NCBI GenBank assembly: GCA_964400125.1 | Contig: CAYNSR010000007.1 | Span: forward strand, 1-64,000 | From: Micavibrio sp964400125 | GTDB lineage: Bacteria > Pseudomonadota > Alphaproteobacteria > Micavibrionales > Micavibrionaceae | Reading direction: 5' to 3' | DNA length: 64,000 bases | In this document: positions 53,009 to 61,232 of the stretch, one piece after another | How the letters are laid out: each line of letters opens with the position of its first letter | How positions within the stretch are numbered: position 1 is the first letter of the stretch | Position numbers and translations under genes: made by a program | Notes under the pieces: generated by a model | Seen by the model: only the letters and a program-made list of their open reading frames with translations | What the model was told of the DNA's origin: nothing | Databases searched by the model: none

Positions 53009-53851
53009 ATGGCCGATACACCGCCCAACATGGATTTTGTCACAGTGCGTCTGGCCGCGACTCCGGCAGAAATCGAAGCCGCGCAGGCCCTGCGCTACCA
53101 TGTCTTCTATGAAGAGCACACCGCGCAACCGACTGCGGAGATGGCGCGGCTCAAGCGTGATTTTGACGATTACGACCCGCATGCGGATCACCTCATCGTC
53201 GTTGACGAACGTACCGACACCCCCAAAATCGTTGGTACCTACCGTCTGCTGAACCGTGCCGTCGCGGAGAAATACGGACGCTTCTACACCAGCGGCGAAT
53301 ACAATATCGACGCCATCCTGAAAAGCACCGACAATGTGCTGGAACTCGGGCGATCCTGCGTTCTGCCCGCTTACCGCACCCGCCCCGTCTTGCAAATGCT
53401 GTGGCAGGGGATTGCCGATTACGTTTTAGAGCACAAAATTGAAATGCTGTTCGGCTGCGCCAGTTTCCACGGAACCGACCCGGAAAAACTCGCCCGGCCC
53501 CTGTCCTATCTCTACCACTACCATCTGGCCCCGCCGGAACTCCGCCCCGTCGCCCTGCCGGAACGCTATGTCCCGATGAACATGATCGCCCGCGAAAACC
53601 TGAACCCGCGTGAAATTCTGGGTGAGCTTCCGCCCCTGATAAAGGGCTATTTGCGCATCGGTTCGCTGATTGGCGATGGCGCGGTAGTGGACCCTCAATT
53701 CGGCACCACCGATGTGTGCATCATGCTGCACACACAGATCGTCGCCAATCATTACAAGAAACATTACGAGCGCAAGGGAAACAAATCTTTCTCCGCGCCC
53801 GCCTTCCTGACGGATGCGGATGATGTAAAAATCGCGGGCGGTTCGGCCTGA
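53009..53851 (+). CDS. olsB: ornithine N-acyltransferase (OlsB)
   Basis: OlsB transfers a 3-hydroxyacyl chain from ACP to ornithine, making lyso-ornithine lipid, a phosphate-free membrane lipid. The 280-residue GNAT-like protein has VRLAATPAEIEAAQALRYHV and FYEE, KRDFDDYDPHADHLIVVD, VGTYRLL, LELGRSCVLPAYRTRPVLQM, and the FGCASFHGTDPEKLARPLSY block typical of OlsB and hemolysin-like acyltransferases. It is coupled to olsA by TGATG, the usual olsBA order. Ornithine lipids are common in Alphaproteobacteria. Confidence 0.92.
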   Translation: MADTPPNMDFVTVRLAATPAEIEAAQALRYHVFYEEHTAQPTAEMARLKRDFDDYDPHADHLIVVDERTDTPKIVGTYRLLNRAVAEKYGRFYTSGEYNIDAILKSTDNVLELGRSCVLPAYRTRPVLQMLWQGIADYVLEHKIEMLFGCASFHGTDPEKLARPLSYLYHYHLAPPELRPVALPERYVPMNMIARENLNPREILGELPPLIKGYLRIGSLIGDGAVVDPQFGTTDVCIMLHTQIVANHYKKHYERKGNKSFSAPAFLTDADDVKIAGGSA

Positions 53852-54639
53852 TGCTGTCCGCAATTATCGTCACGCTCCGGGCTGCCCTGTTTTTTCTCTG
53901 GTGCATGGCAACCGTTCCTGCGCAATTTCTTGTTCTTGCATTCACCCGTGGCCCTGCATCCTATTTTATCCCTTCCCTGTGGCAACGGGGCATTTGCCGG
54001 ATGTTCAGTATCCGGGTTATTGTCGAGGGCAGCCCGTTGCGTGATCGGCAAACCCTCTATGTCGCCAACCACATTTCCTATCTTGATATCCCCGCAATGG
54101 GGAGCGTCCTCAGGGCGTCATTCATTTCGAAAAAAGAAGTCGCCAACTGGCCGGTTTTCGGAACGCTGGCGCGGTTGCAGCAAACAGCCTTTATCAGCAG
54201 ATCGCGCGCCGATGCCCATCGGGAAAAAAACGCCATTTCCAACATGATCGCCGAAGGGAAAAATCTTATCCTTTTCCCTGAGGGCACATCGACTGATGGG
54301 CGCGATGTCGCGCCGTTCAAATCATCCCTGTTTTCCATGACACTGGAGGACAACCAGCGCCCCGTGATGATCCAGCCTGTGACCCAGCGCCTTGAAAGCG
54401 TCAACGGGAAACCGGCGGACGATCAGGCCGCCCGCGACATCTACGCATGGTACGGCGACATGACCATGCCGCCGCATCTGAAAGGGTTTGCAGGCTCACG
54501 CGGGGCGGTCATCCGCCTGATTTTCCACTCCCCCATCGACCCCAGAGCCTTCGAGGACCGCAAAAGTCTTGCCGAAGCCTGCGAGAACGCCGTGCGCTCG
54601 GGGCTTCAGCCCGTTATTGCCACCGGCCTTGCTGCCTGA
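53851..54639 (+). CDS. olsA: lyso-ornithine lipid O-acyltransferase (OlsA)
   Basis: OlsA adds the second acyl chain to lyso-ornithine lipid. The 262-residue PlsC-family protein has an N-terminal membrane segment, the HxxxxD motif NHISYLDIP and FPEGTSTDGRDVAPFKSSLF, where PlsC-type enzymes bind the acceptor. Its ATG overlaps the olsB stop by one base. The family also includes general 1-acyl-glycerol-3-phosphate acyltransferases, but the olsB neighbour makes OlsA the best call. Confidence 0.88.
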   Translation: MLSAIIVTLRAALFFLWCMATVPAQFLVLAFTRGPASYFIPSLWQRGICRMFSIRVIVEGSPLRDRQTLYVANHISYLDIPAMGSVLRASFISKKEVANWPVFGTLARLQQTAFISRSRADAHREKNAISNMIAEGKNLILFPEGTSTDGRDVAPFKSSLFSMTLEDNQRPVMIQPVTQRLESVNGKPADDQAARDIYAWYGDMTMPPHLKGFAGSRGAVIRLIFHSPIDPRAFEDRKSLAEACENAVRSGLQPVIATGLAA

Positions 54640-54687
54640 TACTGATTGAAAACATTTTTACCGACACTGGAAGAAGGACCATAAATC

Positions 54688-54918
54688 ATGAACATTTCCC
54701 CTGCCGAAACCAAAAAGCTGCAAGATTATCTGTGCGATAAATTCAAAAACAAGGGAATCGCGGTCCGCGCCCGCGCCCAGGCCCCCGATTCGGTCGAAGT
54801 CACGGTTGACGGCGAATTTATTGCCACGATCTACAAGGATGAAGACGAAGGCGAAACCTCTTTCACCCTGAATATGGCCATTCTGGACATCGATCTGGAC
54901 GGCGAAGCCGCCGCCTGA
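54688..54918 (+). CDS. DUF3126 family protein
   Basis: This small 76-residue acidic protein matches DUF3126: MNISPAETKKLQDYLCDKF, followed by VEVTVDGEFIATIYKDEDEG and TSFTLNMAILDIDLD. The family is nearly confined to Alphaproteobacteria and has no known function. AAGAAGGA precedes the ATG. Confidence 0.85.
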   Translation: MNISPAETKKLQDYLCDKFKNKGIAVRARAQAPDSVEVTVDGEFIATIYKDEDEGETSFTLNMAILDIDLDGEAAA

Positions 54919-55054
54919 TGCCATAATTTGCCAAAACCCCGCCTTTTTGATTACAATGGAATAGGCGCGATTCCAGACAGATACAGGGCCATGACAAGCC
55001 CTCTGCGTTGCGTTAAAATGGCGGGGTATGACGATTTTTAGAGGGGACAGGCAA

Positions 55055-56140
55055 ATGGCCGCTATTCCTGGGCGACGCTCCGGTTTTTCGAATACGATGC
55101 GCCGTTTCCTTGCGCTGATTCTGGTCGCGCTGGTGATAGCGGGTTCGTTCCCGGCACATGCGCAACCGGCATCCTGCGATCCTGATTACTGGAACTCGAT
55201 GAAGGCCAAAGCATGGCTGGAAGCGCAGCGCGAAATCGCCCAGAACCAGAACCTGATCTACAAACCCGACAGCGTGCTCGAATATACCTGCTTCGACAAG
55301 TTTCTCGGCCACCTCTCCAACATTGTCCATGTGCAACATCGTTTGTTCAGTGAAACAACAACATGGGGGGCCATCCCCGGCACGAACATGGAAACTGCAT
55401 TAAGCGGTCTCGTCGGCTCAGCACTCCTGTCCTATATCAACATGAATTTCAGCCATGTCTATCTCGGTGGACGCGGCAACGGCCCCGGCGTCGGCGTTTC
55501 TGCAGTTTCGTCAGCAAACTATACCTGCAGCACCATGTCTTCTGTCTGGCAACAGGCCAAATGCCTTAACTTCGTGCAGACGGCTCCTGTCAACCGCACG
55601 GCACGAGACGATTTCTTCAATCTCAGCTGGTTTGCAAGCAACGATCCGCGTGATATCCCAACGGTCTGCACCGCCGATGCGCGATGGGCAAACAATACCA
55701 ACCTTGCCCTGAACACTCCGGCTGTCTATACGGAAGAAACTTTCAGCACCTATGCCAACCACTTCGCCACCACCGGATGTCCGGCAGCACCGATCCCGAC
55801 CGGGGTCAGGGTCACGCGCAACACTTTTGCGCCTTATGACGAAAAAGTCTGTATCAACCCTGGCTGCGCCTACAATGTAGGCGGCGACAACTGCGTCCCC
55901 GCAGCAGGCCCCCCGCCCGCCGCCCCGTCTGATCGTAACCTGAAGGAAAACATTGTCTTTGCCGGAATTGAAAACGGTCACAATGTCTACCAGTTCAACT
56001 ACATTGGCCAGCCGCAGAAATATATCGGTGTCATGGCTGACGAGGTTGAAAAAACCAACCCCGATGCCGTAACGAAAATCAACGGTTACAAGGCTGTCTA
56101 CTATGACCGTATTGGCGTCCGCTTCAGAGCTGTGCCTTAA
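55055..56140 (+). CDS. exported protein with C-terminal S74 intramolecular chaperone domain
   Basis: This 361-residue protein has a signal peptide (FLALILVALVIAGSFPAHA, cut near residue 36) and a Cys-containing central region of unknown fold. From about residue 290 it has an S74 peptidase/intramolecular chaperone domain: SDRNLKENI with the autocleavage Ser-Lys dyad (S and K five residues apart), VYQFNYIG, YIGVMADEVEKTNPDAV and YKAVYYDRIG. Such domains usually end phage tail spikes and cut themselves off after trimer folding. No phage structural genes are near. GAGGGG precedes ATG 55055. A trimeric surface appendage is a reasonable guess. Confidence 0.75.
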   Translation: MAAIPGRRSGFSNTMRRFLALILVALVIAGSFPAHAQPASCDPDYWNSMKAKAWLEAQREIAQNQNLIYKPDSVLEYTCFDKFLGHLSNIVHVQHRLFSETTTWGAIPGTNMETALSGLVGSALLSYINMNFSHVYLGGRGNGPGVGVSAVSSANYTCSTMSSVWQQAKCLNFVQTAPVNRTARDDFFNLSWFASNDPRDIPTVCTADARWANNTNLALNTPAVYTEETFSTYANHFATTGCPAAPIPTGVRVTRNTFAPYDEKVCINPGCAYNVGGDNCVPAAGPPPAAPSDRNLKENIVFAGIENGHNVYQFNYIGQPQKYIGVMADEVEKTNPDAVTKINGYKAVYYDRIGVRFRAVP

Positions 56141-56169
56141 TTGATGCCTGAAACTTAGACAGAGACCTT

Positions 56170-56248
56170 CCTGTCATCCCGAGCGTAGTCGAGGGATCTG
56201 GCAGGTTGTGGTTTGGTAAGATCCCTCGGCTACGCTCGGGATGACAGG
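56170..56248. repeat. long inverted repeat
   Basis: Near-perfect 30-bp arms (CCTGTCATCCCGAGCGTAGT... and ...CTACGCTCGGGATGACAGG) around a short loop. This is the well-known CATCCCGAGCG type of dispersed bacterial palindrome. It lies in the gap between convergent genes and may terminate both. Confidence 0.8.
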
Positions 56249-56281
56249 AAAAATGATGGCCTGACGGTGGCCCCGCTGGCG

Positions 56282-56623
56282 TTAAAGCGCCTTGTTTTCC
56301 GCCAGTAACGTCCGAACCTGATTCTGGACGTCTTTGTTCCCCTGCTTCAGTTGCAGGAATTTCATCACGATAAGCAGGGTTTTCTGGCGGTCCACTGGCT
56401 CCATATCCTCTTGCGGGCGCTCCGGCGGCAAGGTGGTGGAGTCCCTGTCATTGTCCTGCCGGATGCCCATTTGTTCCAGTATGGCCGGATCGAAATCCTT
56501 CACCAGCAGTTGCAACCGCGCCATCATTTCCGGCCCCAAAGCGTCCCGCGTGGCCCGCATCTGCAAAATAGCCTCCTGCAGGACAAGTTTTCGCCGTGGG
56601 TTGATCGTATAAATGCGTCTCAA
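56282..56623 (-). CDS. small protein of unknown function
   Basis: This 113-residue helical protein has RRIYTINPRRKLVLQEAILQ at the N-terminus and LLIVMKFLQLKQGNKDVQNQ near the C-terminus, with an acidic Pro-rich middle. No family is recognised. No ATG lies near the start: TTG 56623 follows GGAG with an eight-base spacer, and GTG 56629 is the alternative. The frame's upstream extension to 56707 looks spurious. Confidence 0.5.
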   Translation of the reverse strand: MRRIYTINPRRKLVLQEAILQMRATRDALGPEMMARLQLLVKDFDPAILEQMGIRQDNDRDSTTLPPERPQEDMEPVDRQKTLLIVMKFLQLKQGNKDVQNQVRTLLAENKAL

Positions 56624-56650
56624 GAACACTGCTCCATAGTGATATCCGCC

Positions 56651-56749
56651 ATGAACCGGGAAAAGGCTGTAAAAAAGGCCGGGGAAATGATTGACTTGGC
56701 AAGACACAACCAGCCCCTTATATCTAAAGACTACGCGGAAGAGATTTAA
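56651..56749 (+). CDS. possible 32-aa ORF upstream of waaA
   Basis: MNREKAVKKAGEMIDLARHN followed by PLISKDYAEEI has an amphipathic, protein-like composition and sits 24 bp before waaA, diverging from the previous gene. No clear ribosome site is seen. It could be a real small protein or chance. Confidence 0.3.
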   Translation: MNREKAVKKAGEMIDLARHNQPLISKDYAEEI

Positions 56750-56773
56750 ACAACGTTATCGGCCTGAAAAACC

Positions 56774-58075
56774 ATGCTTTCCGTTTACCAATCGTTAACC
56801 AGACTGGGAAAACCCGCCCTTTGCTGGATTCTCGATGCCCGCCTGCGGCGCGGCAAGGAGGATCAGGCCCGCATTGCCGAACGCATGGGCCGCCCCGATC
56901 GCTCCCGCCCCTCCGGCAAGCTGATCTGGTTCCATGCCGCCAGCGTCGGTGAAAGCCAGTCTACCCTCATTCTGGTGGAGTCCCTTCTCGCCCGCAACAA
57001 GAATTTGCATATTCTGGTAACCAGCGGCACCGTCACCTCGGCAAAGCTGATGGCCGCGCGGCTCCCCGCCCGCGCCATGCACCAATATTACCCGCTCGAC
57101 CACCCCGACTGGGTCGCCGCCTTTCTCGATCACTGGAAACCGGATGCTGTTTTATGGATGGAATCGGAACTCTGGCCCAATATGCTCCGCGCCATTCGTG
57201 AACGAAAAATTTCTGCCGCGCTGATAAACGCCCGCCTGTCTCCGCGCTCCTGCCGCCGCTGGGCGCGAGTGCCGAAGACCGCTGCCGCGTTGCTTTCCAC
57301 ATTCGAATTGATTCTGGCCCAGACGGAAGACGATGCGCAATCCTTTCTCAAGCTCGGTGCCGTCAATGTGCGTGTGCGCGACAACCTGAAATACAGCGCC
57401 GCGCCGCTGCCCTGCGACACATTCGATATGGTGCAACTCAAGGCCGCACTGCAGGGCCGCCCGTTCTGGCTTTATGCCAGCAGCCACGAAGGCGAGGAAG
57501 AACTGGCCGCCGAAGTGCATATGACCCTGCGCGGGCAATTTCCCGGCCTGCTGACAATCATCGTGCCCCGCCACCCGGAACGCCGCGACGGCATCGAAAC
57601 AACATTGTCCTCATACCCCGTTACCCTGCGGAAACGCGGCCCTGAAAAACATCTTCCTGCGGCGGGTGACGATATATACCTTGTCGATACGCTCGGTGAA
57701 CTGGGGCTTTTTTACACGTTGTCGCCGCTGGCATGTATTGGACGATCCTTTAGCAAGGACGGCGGCGGCGGGCACAACCCGATTGAGGCGGCACAACTGG
57801 GCTGCGCCGTTTTATACGGACCGAACGTGCAAAATCTGGCAGAAATTTACAGGGATATGACCTGCGCCGAGGCGGCCCTGTGCCTGCGCGATGCCGACGA
57901 ACTGGCGGTGACAATTGCGCGACTGCTGAACGACCAGACAGCACTTGAAAAACTGCGCCGGGCCGGTGCTGATTTTGCCGAATCGAAATCGCGTGTTCTG
58001 GCGCAGGTGATGAAGGATCTCGAGCCCATGCTGGTCGATCACGGCATTGTCGAAGAGGGCCGCATATGCGCATGA
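56774..58075 (+). CDS. waaA: 3-deoxy-D-manno-octulosonic acid transferase
   Basis: WaaA adds Kdo residues to lipid IVA at the inner membrane. The 433-residue GT30 enzyme has WFHAASVGESQS (with the catalytic glutamate in GE), LVTSGTVTSAKLMA, MESELWPNML, LINARLSPRS, SSHEGEEELA, VPRHPERRDGIE, and GGGGHNPIEAAQLGCAVLYG. It is first of the operon waaA-lpxK-lpxL, overlapping lpxK by 10 bp. Confidence 0.95.
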   Translation: MLSVYQSLTRLGKPALCWILDARLRRGKEDQARIAERMGRPDRSRPSGKLIWFHAASVGESQSTLILVESLLARNKNLHILVTSGTVTSAKLMAARLPARAMHQYYPLDHPDWVAAFLDHWKPDAVLWMESELWPNMLRAIRERKISAALINARLSPRSCRRWARVPKTAAALLSTFELILAQTEDDAQSFLKLGAVNVRVRDNLKYSAAPLPCDTFDMVQLKAALQGRPFWLYASSHEGEEELAAEVHMTLRGQFPGLLTIIVPRHPERRDGIETTLSSYPVTLRKRGPEKHLPAAGDDIYLVDTLGELGLFYTLSPLACIGRSFSKDGGGGHNPIEAAQLGCAVLYGPNVQNLAEIYRDMTCAEAALCLRDADELAVTIARLLNDQTALEKLRRAGADFAESKSRVLAQVMKDLEPMLVDHGIVEEGRICA

Positions 58076-59070
58076 ATACACCCTCCTTCTGGTACAACCA
58101 CGACGACATTTCCGCCCGAGCGAAAATCGCGTCCTTAAGTGCCTTCAGTGCAATTTATGTACTGGGCCACATGCTGCATCAAAATCTTTCCCGCCCTGCC
58201 CCGTCTCCGGTTCCGGTGATTTGCATCGGCAATCTGGTCGCAGGCGGTGGCGGTAAAACGCCAACGGCGCTCGCGGTTATGGCGCTGCTGCGCGAACGGG
58301 GTTTGTTTCAAAACCCGTGCTTCCTTTCTCGCGGTTATGGTGGAACGCTGCGCGGTCCGGTTTTAGTCGATCCCGCGCAACACCGGGCAACCGAAACCGG
58401 GGATGAGCCGCTGCTGCTGGCACGCGCAGCCCCGGTCGTGATTGCCGCAGACCGCGTCCGGGGGGCGCATTTCGCCGCACAGCAAGGGTTTGATGTGATC
58501 GTCATGGATGACGGCCTGCAAAATCCGGCATTGCAGAAAAACTGTTCCATCCTCGTCATCGACGGGAATACCGGGTTCGGCAACAGCCATCTCCTCCCGG
58601 CGGGACCTCTACGCACGCCCATCGCAACGGGGATCAGGAAATGCGATTGCATTTTGCTGATCGGTGAGGACAAAACCAGCGTCCTGCGCCATGTGCCTGA
58701 TGGCAAGCCGGTGCTGCGAGCGGAGTTGCTCCCGGTGACATTACTGGACACCATTCCCGAATACATTGCCTTTTGCGGAATCGCCCACCCGGAAAAGTTC
58801 TGGCAAACGCTGGAGCGGGCGGAAATGAAAGTGGCGGAATTTCACGGCTTTCCCGATCATCATGCCTATACCGAACCGGATATGAACATGTTGCTGGACC
58901 GGGCAACCACACTGGGGGCCGCGCTGGTGACCACCGCCAAGGATGCTGTGCGCCTGTCTGACAAATTTTTGGAAACGGGGAAGTTTAATGTTATGGTGGT
59001 CGAACTGAACTGGGCTGCCGGGGATGACAAAAAACTTGCAGAGCTGATCGAATCCAGATGCCGGACATAA
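58066..59070 (+). CDS. lpxK: tetraacyldisaccharide 4'-kinase
   Basis: LpxK phosphorylates the 4' position of the lipid A disaccharide to give lipid IVA. The 334-residue inner-membrane protein has a P-loop-like VPVICIGNLVAGGGGKTPTA, FLSRGYGG, GDEPLLLAR and VIVMDDGLQNPAL (with the catalytic DDG). The N-terminal amphipathic helix ends near residue 40. It overlaps waaA by 10 bp and lpxL-like by 13 bp, indicating tight coupling. Confidence 0.95.
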   Translation: MRMNTPSFWYNHDDISARAKIASLSAFSAIYVLGHMLHQNLSRPAPSPVPVICIGNLVAGGGGKTPTALAVMALLRERGLFQNPCFLSRGYGGTLRGPVLVDPAQHRATETGDEPLLLARAAPVVIAADRVRGAHFAAQQGFDVIVMDDGLQNPALQKNCSILVIDGNTGFGNSHLLPAGPLRTPIATGIRKCDCILLIGEDKTSVLRHVPDGKPVLRAELLPVTLLDTIPEYIAFCGIAHPEKFWQTLERAEMKVAEFHGFPDHHAYTEPDMNMLLDRATTLGAALVTTAKDAVRLSDKFLETGKFNVMVVELNWAAGDDKKLAELIESRCRT

Positions 59071-59945
59071 AGAAAGAAAACGCGAAAAAATTGTACCACC
59101 TGCTGGAATTCAGCGGGGTTTTGGCTTTGGTTACCGCGCTTTCGCTGATGACGATGGAACGATCTTCGGCCATTGGCGGGCGTCTGGCGGAAAAAATAGG
59201 CCCCCGTCTGGGGTCAAACAAACGTGCCCTGAAACACCTGAAAATGGCACTGCCGGACAAGCCGGATGAGGAATACGAAGCCATCCTCGCTGGCATGTGG
59301 AATCATCTGGGCCGTATCCTCGCGGAATATTCAGATCTTGAATTTTTCATCGACGATCTGGAACTGGCCGGGGTCGATCATATCAAACGCGCCGTGGACG
59401 AGTACGGGCATGCAATCCTTTTTTCCGGCCATATTGGCAACTGGGAAATCATGGCACCAACATTGCTGCGCTATGGAATGCCGGTCGATCTCGTCTACCG
59501 TGCCCCGAACAACCCCTATGTGGACAAACTTCTGGCCCGTTACCGCAGCCTGAAGGGCCGCCTGCGCTTGTTGCCCAAATCCCGTGGCGGAACCCGGCAA
59601 CTGGTCGAAGCCGTTCAGTCCGGACGATCCATCGGCATCCTCATCGACCAGAAATACAACGAAGGCGTGGAGGTTCCCTTCTTCGGCCAGCCTTCCATGA
59701 CCAGCCCGGCTTTCGTGCAACTGGGCCAGAAATACAAATGCCCTGTGGTTCCGTTCCGCGTCGAACGGTTGCAGGGGATTCGGTTTCGGCTGACCTTCTA
59801 TCCGCCCCTGAAGCTCTTCGACGATGCCGGAAGCCCGCGCCCCGTGGAGGACGTCATCGCCGATGCCCATCGCTTGCTGGAGGGCTGGATCGCCGAGCGC
59901 CCGGACCAATGGCTGTGGCTGCATAAACGGTGGAAAGACAGTTGA
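59058..59945 (+). CDS. lpxL: lipid A biosynthesis late acyltransferase (LpxL/HtrB family)
   Basis: Late acyltransferases add a secondary acyl chain to Kdo2-lipid IVA. The 295-residue protein has SGHIGNWEIMAPTLLRYG, the H-x4-(D/E) catalytic motif with GNWE, VYRAPNNPYVD, and GILIDQKYNEGVEVPFFG. It completes the waaA-lpxK-lpxL unit. Which acyl chain and position it serves (LpxL versus LpxM) cannot be told from sequence. Confidence 0.9.
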   Translation: MPDIKKENAKKLYHLLEFSGVLALVTALSLMTMERSSAIGGRLAEKIGPRLGSNKRALKHLKMALPDKPDEEYEAILAGMWNHLGRILAEYSDLEFFIDDLELAGVDHIKRAVDEYGHAILFSGHIGNWEIMAPTLLRYGMPVDLVYRAPNNPYVDKLLARYRSLKGRLRLLPKSRGGTRQLVEAVQSGRSIGILIDQKYNEGVEVPFFGQPSMTSPAFVQLGQKYKCPVVPFRVERLQGIRFRLTFYPPLKLFDDAGSPRPVEDVIADAHRLLEGWIAERPDQWLWLHKRWKDS

Positions 59946-59949
59946 GAGG

Positions 59950-61128
59950 CTATCCGTAAAACGTCTCTACCCCGGCACGGATATCGTCTTCCGCCTGCTG
60001 CATGATGATGGACATTTCTCCTGAAAACAGCTTTTGCGCCGCCGGAGTCATCATGCGCCCGTCCAGTTGTTCGGTCAGGAAGCGCAGCAATGTTTTCGGT
60101 CCTGCATTCCGGACTCCGCGCTCTTCCATGATGTTGATGCTTTCGATTTTGCTTTGCTCATAGCTCAGCCCCGCCGATGTGGCGATATCAGCTTCGTGCA
60201 ACATCATCGCCATAACGGCCAGTTTCTGGTTTTCTTCGAACAGGCGCAACTTTCCGATCATCATTGATTCGACGTCTTCATCTTCAACACCGCCCATAAA
60301 GAAATGGCGGTATATTTTTTTCATCCTGACGCACGGGCTGTTGTCCCCGGCAAAAAACGTAATATCGGTGCAAAAAATAACCGTTTCAATCTCGCCCCAA
60401 AAATCCCGCTCCAGCCCGAGCGCCTCGAAATAAGGGCGTGCGATATCGAAGGCCTGCTGCTCCATATATCCCGGCGTATACATACCTTCGCGCAGATTGT
60501 CTCCGCCCTCGTGCCCCAGATCGTGAATTGTCGCGGCAATCAGCATCTTGACCAGATCATCCCTGTTCAGGATCGGCTGGTAGGGGAAATCGCTGGATTG
60601 ATGAGTCACCAGAAGACGAATGGTGTGAAAAAGCACCTTCCGGTAATGCTCATTCCCGTGATATTGCAGGCCGTTCGGCACTTCGGCCAGAATGGCGGCC
60701 ATCATTGCGCCGCGCATGGCAGGCGAATCTTCGGGAAGATTGAAATACTCCGCTGCATGGGCCAGCATCACCGGCAATGACGGCCCGCCGCCTTCCTGCT
60801 CCCATCGATTAAAGACCGCCGTGGCGCGGGCCCCATAGGCGGAAACATCTTCCCCGAACAGCAAATCCCCGACATCCAGCATACGCCGGTCGCCCTCCTC
60901 GAAATTCCTGCAAATTTCATCGATGCGCGCCGTCAAAGCCTCCGGCAAGGGGCCGAATTTGTGCGGTGTCGCCACCTGCACCATATCCTTCAGGCTGGCC
61001 AATATCTCCGGGGCCCATATGTCCTCGTTCCTGCGTCTGGCAAATTCCTGATGCAATTCCGCCAACCCCTTCAAAATAAATTTCCGCGCCGGTACGCCAC
61101 CATCCCGGACCCTTATGGATTCCGCCAT
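59950..61128 (-). CDS. HD-domain protein similar to cyclic-nucleotide phosphodiesterases
   Basis: This 392-residue protein has a metal-binding HD core: YHGNEHYRK (H157, H161), IHDLGHEGGDN (H202, D203, H206) and MLHEADIATSAG. This order recalls the class I PDEase pattern (HN..H, HD..H.G.NN, ADI), which is mostly eukaryotic; a general HD phosphohydrolase is the alternative. No sensor or membrane domain was seen in the N-terminal 140 residues. ATG 61128 follows AAGG. It converges with lpxL and diverges from the DAHP synthase gene. Confidence 0.75.
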   Translation of the reverse strand: MAESIRVRDGGVPARKFILKGLAELHQEFARRRNEDIWAPEILASLKDMVQVATPHKFGPLPEALTARIDEICRNFEEGDRRMLDVGDLLFGEDVSAYGARATAVFNRWEQEGGGPSLPVMLAHAAEYFNLPEDSPAMRGAMMAAILAEVPNGLQYHGNEHYRKVLFHTIRLLVTHQSSDFPYQPILNRDDLVKMLIAATIHDLGHEGGDNLREGMYTPGYMEQQAFDIARPYFEALGLERDFWGEIETVIFCTDITFFAGDNSPCVRMKKIYRHFFMGGVEDEDVESMMIGKLRLFEENQKLAVMAMMLHEADIATSAGLSYEQSKIESINIMEERGVRNAGPKTLLRFLTEQLDGRMMTPAAQKLFSGEMSIIMQQAEDDIRAGVETFYG

Positions 61129-61232
61129 AATACCTTGAAAAATGGTACAGGCAGGGGACAAAAAGATAAAGTCAGAACTTGCGATAATTCGACAAATTGT
61201 CTATTTATTGTACTGCACAACGGAGTTTTCTG

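Noticed and set aside
52814..53395. N-terminal extension of the ArsR frame
   Set aside because: The extension runs through the promoter and operator and into the antisense of olsB; the natural ArsR start is at 52813.
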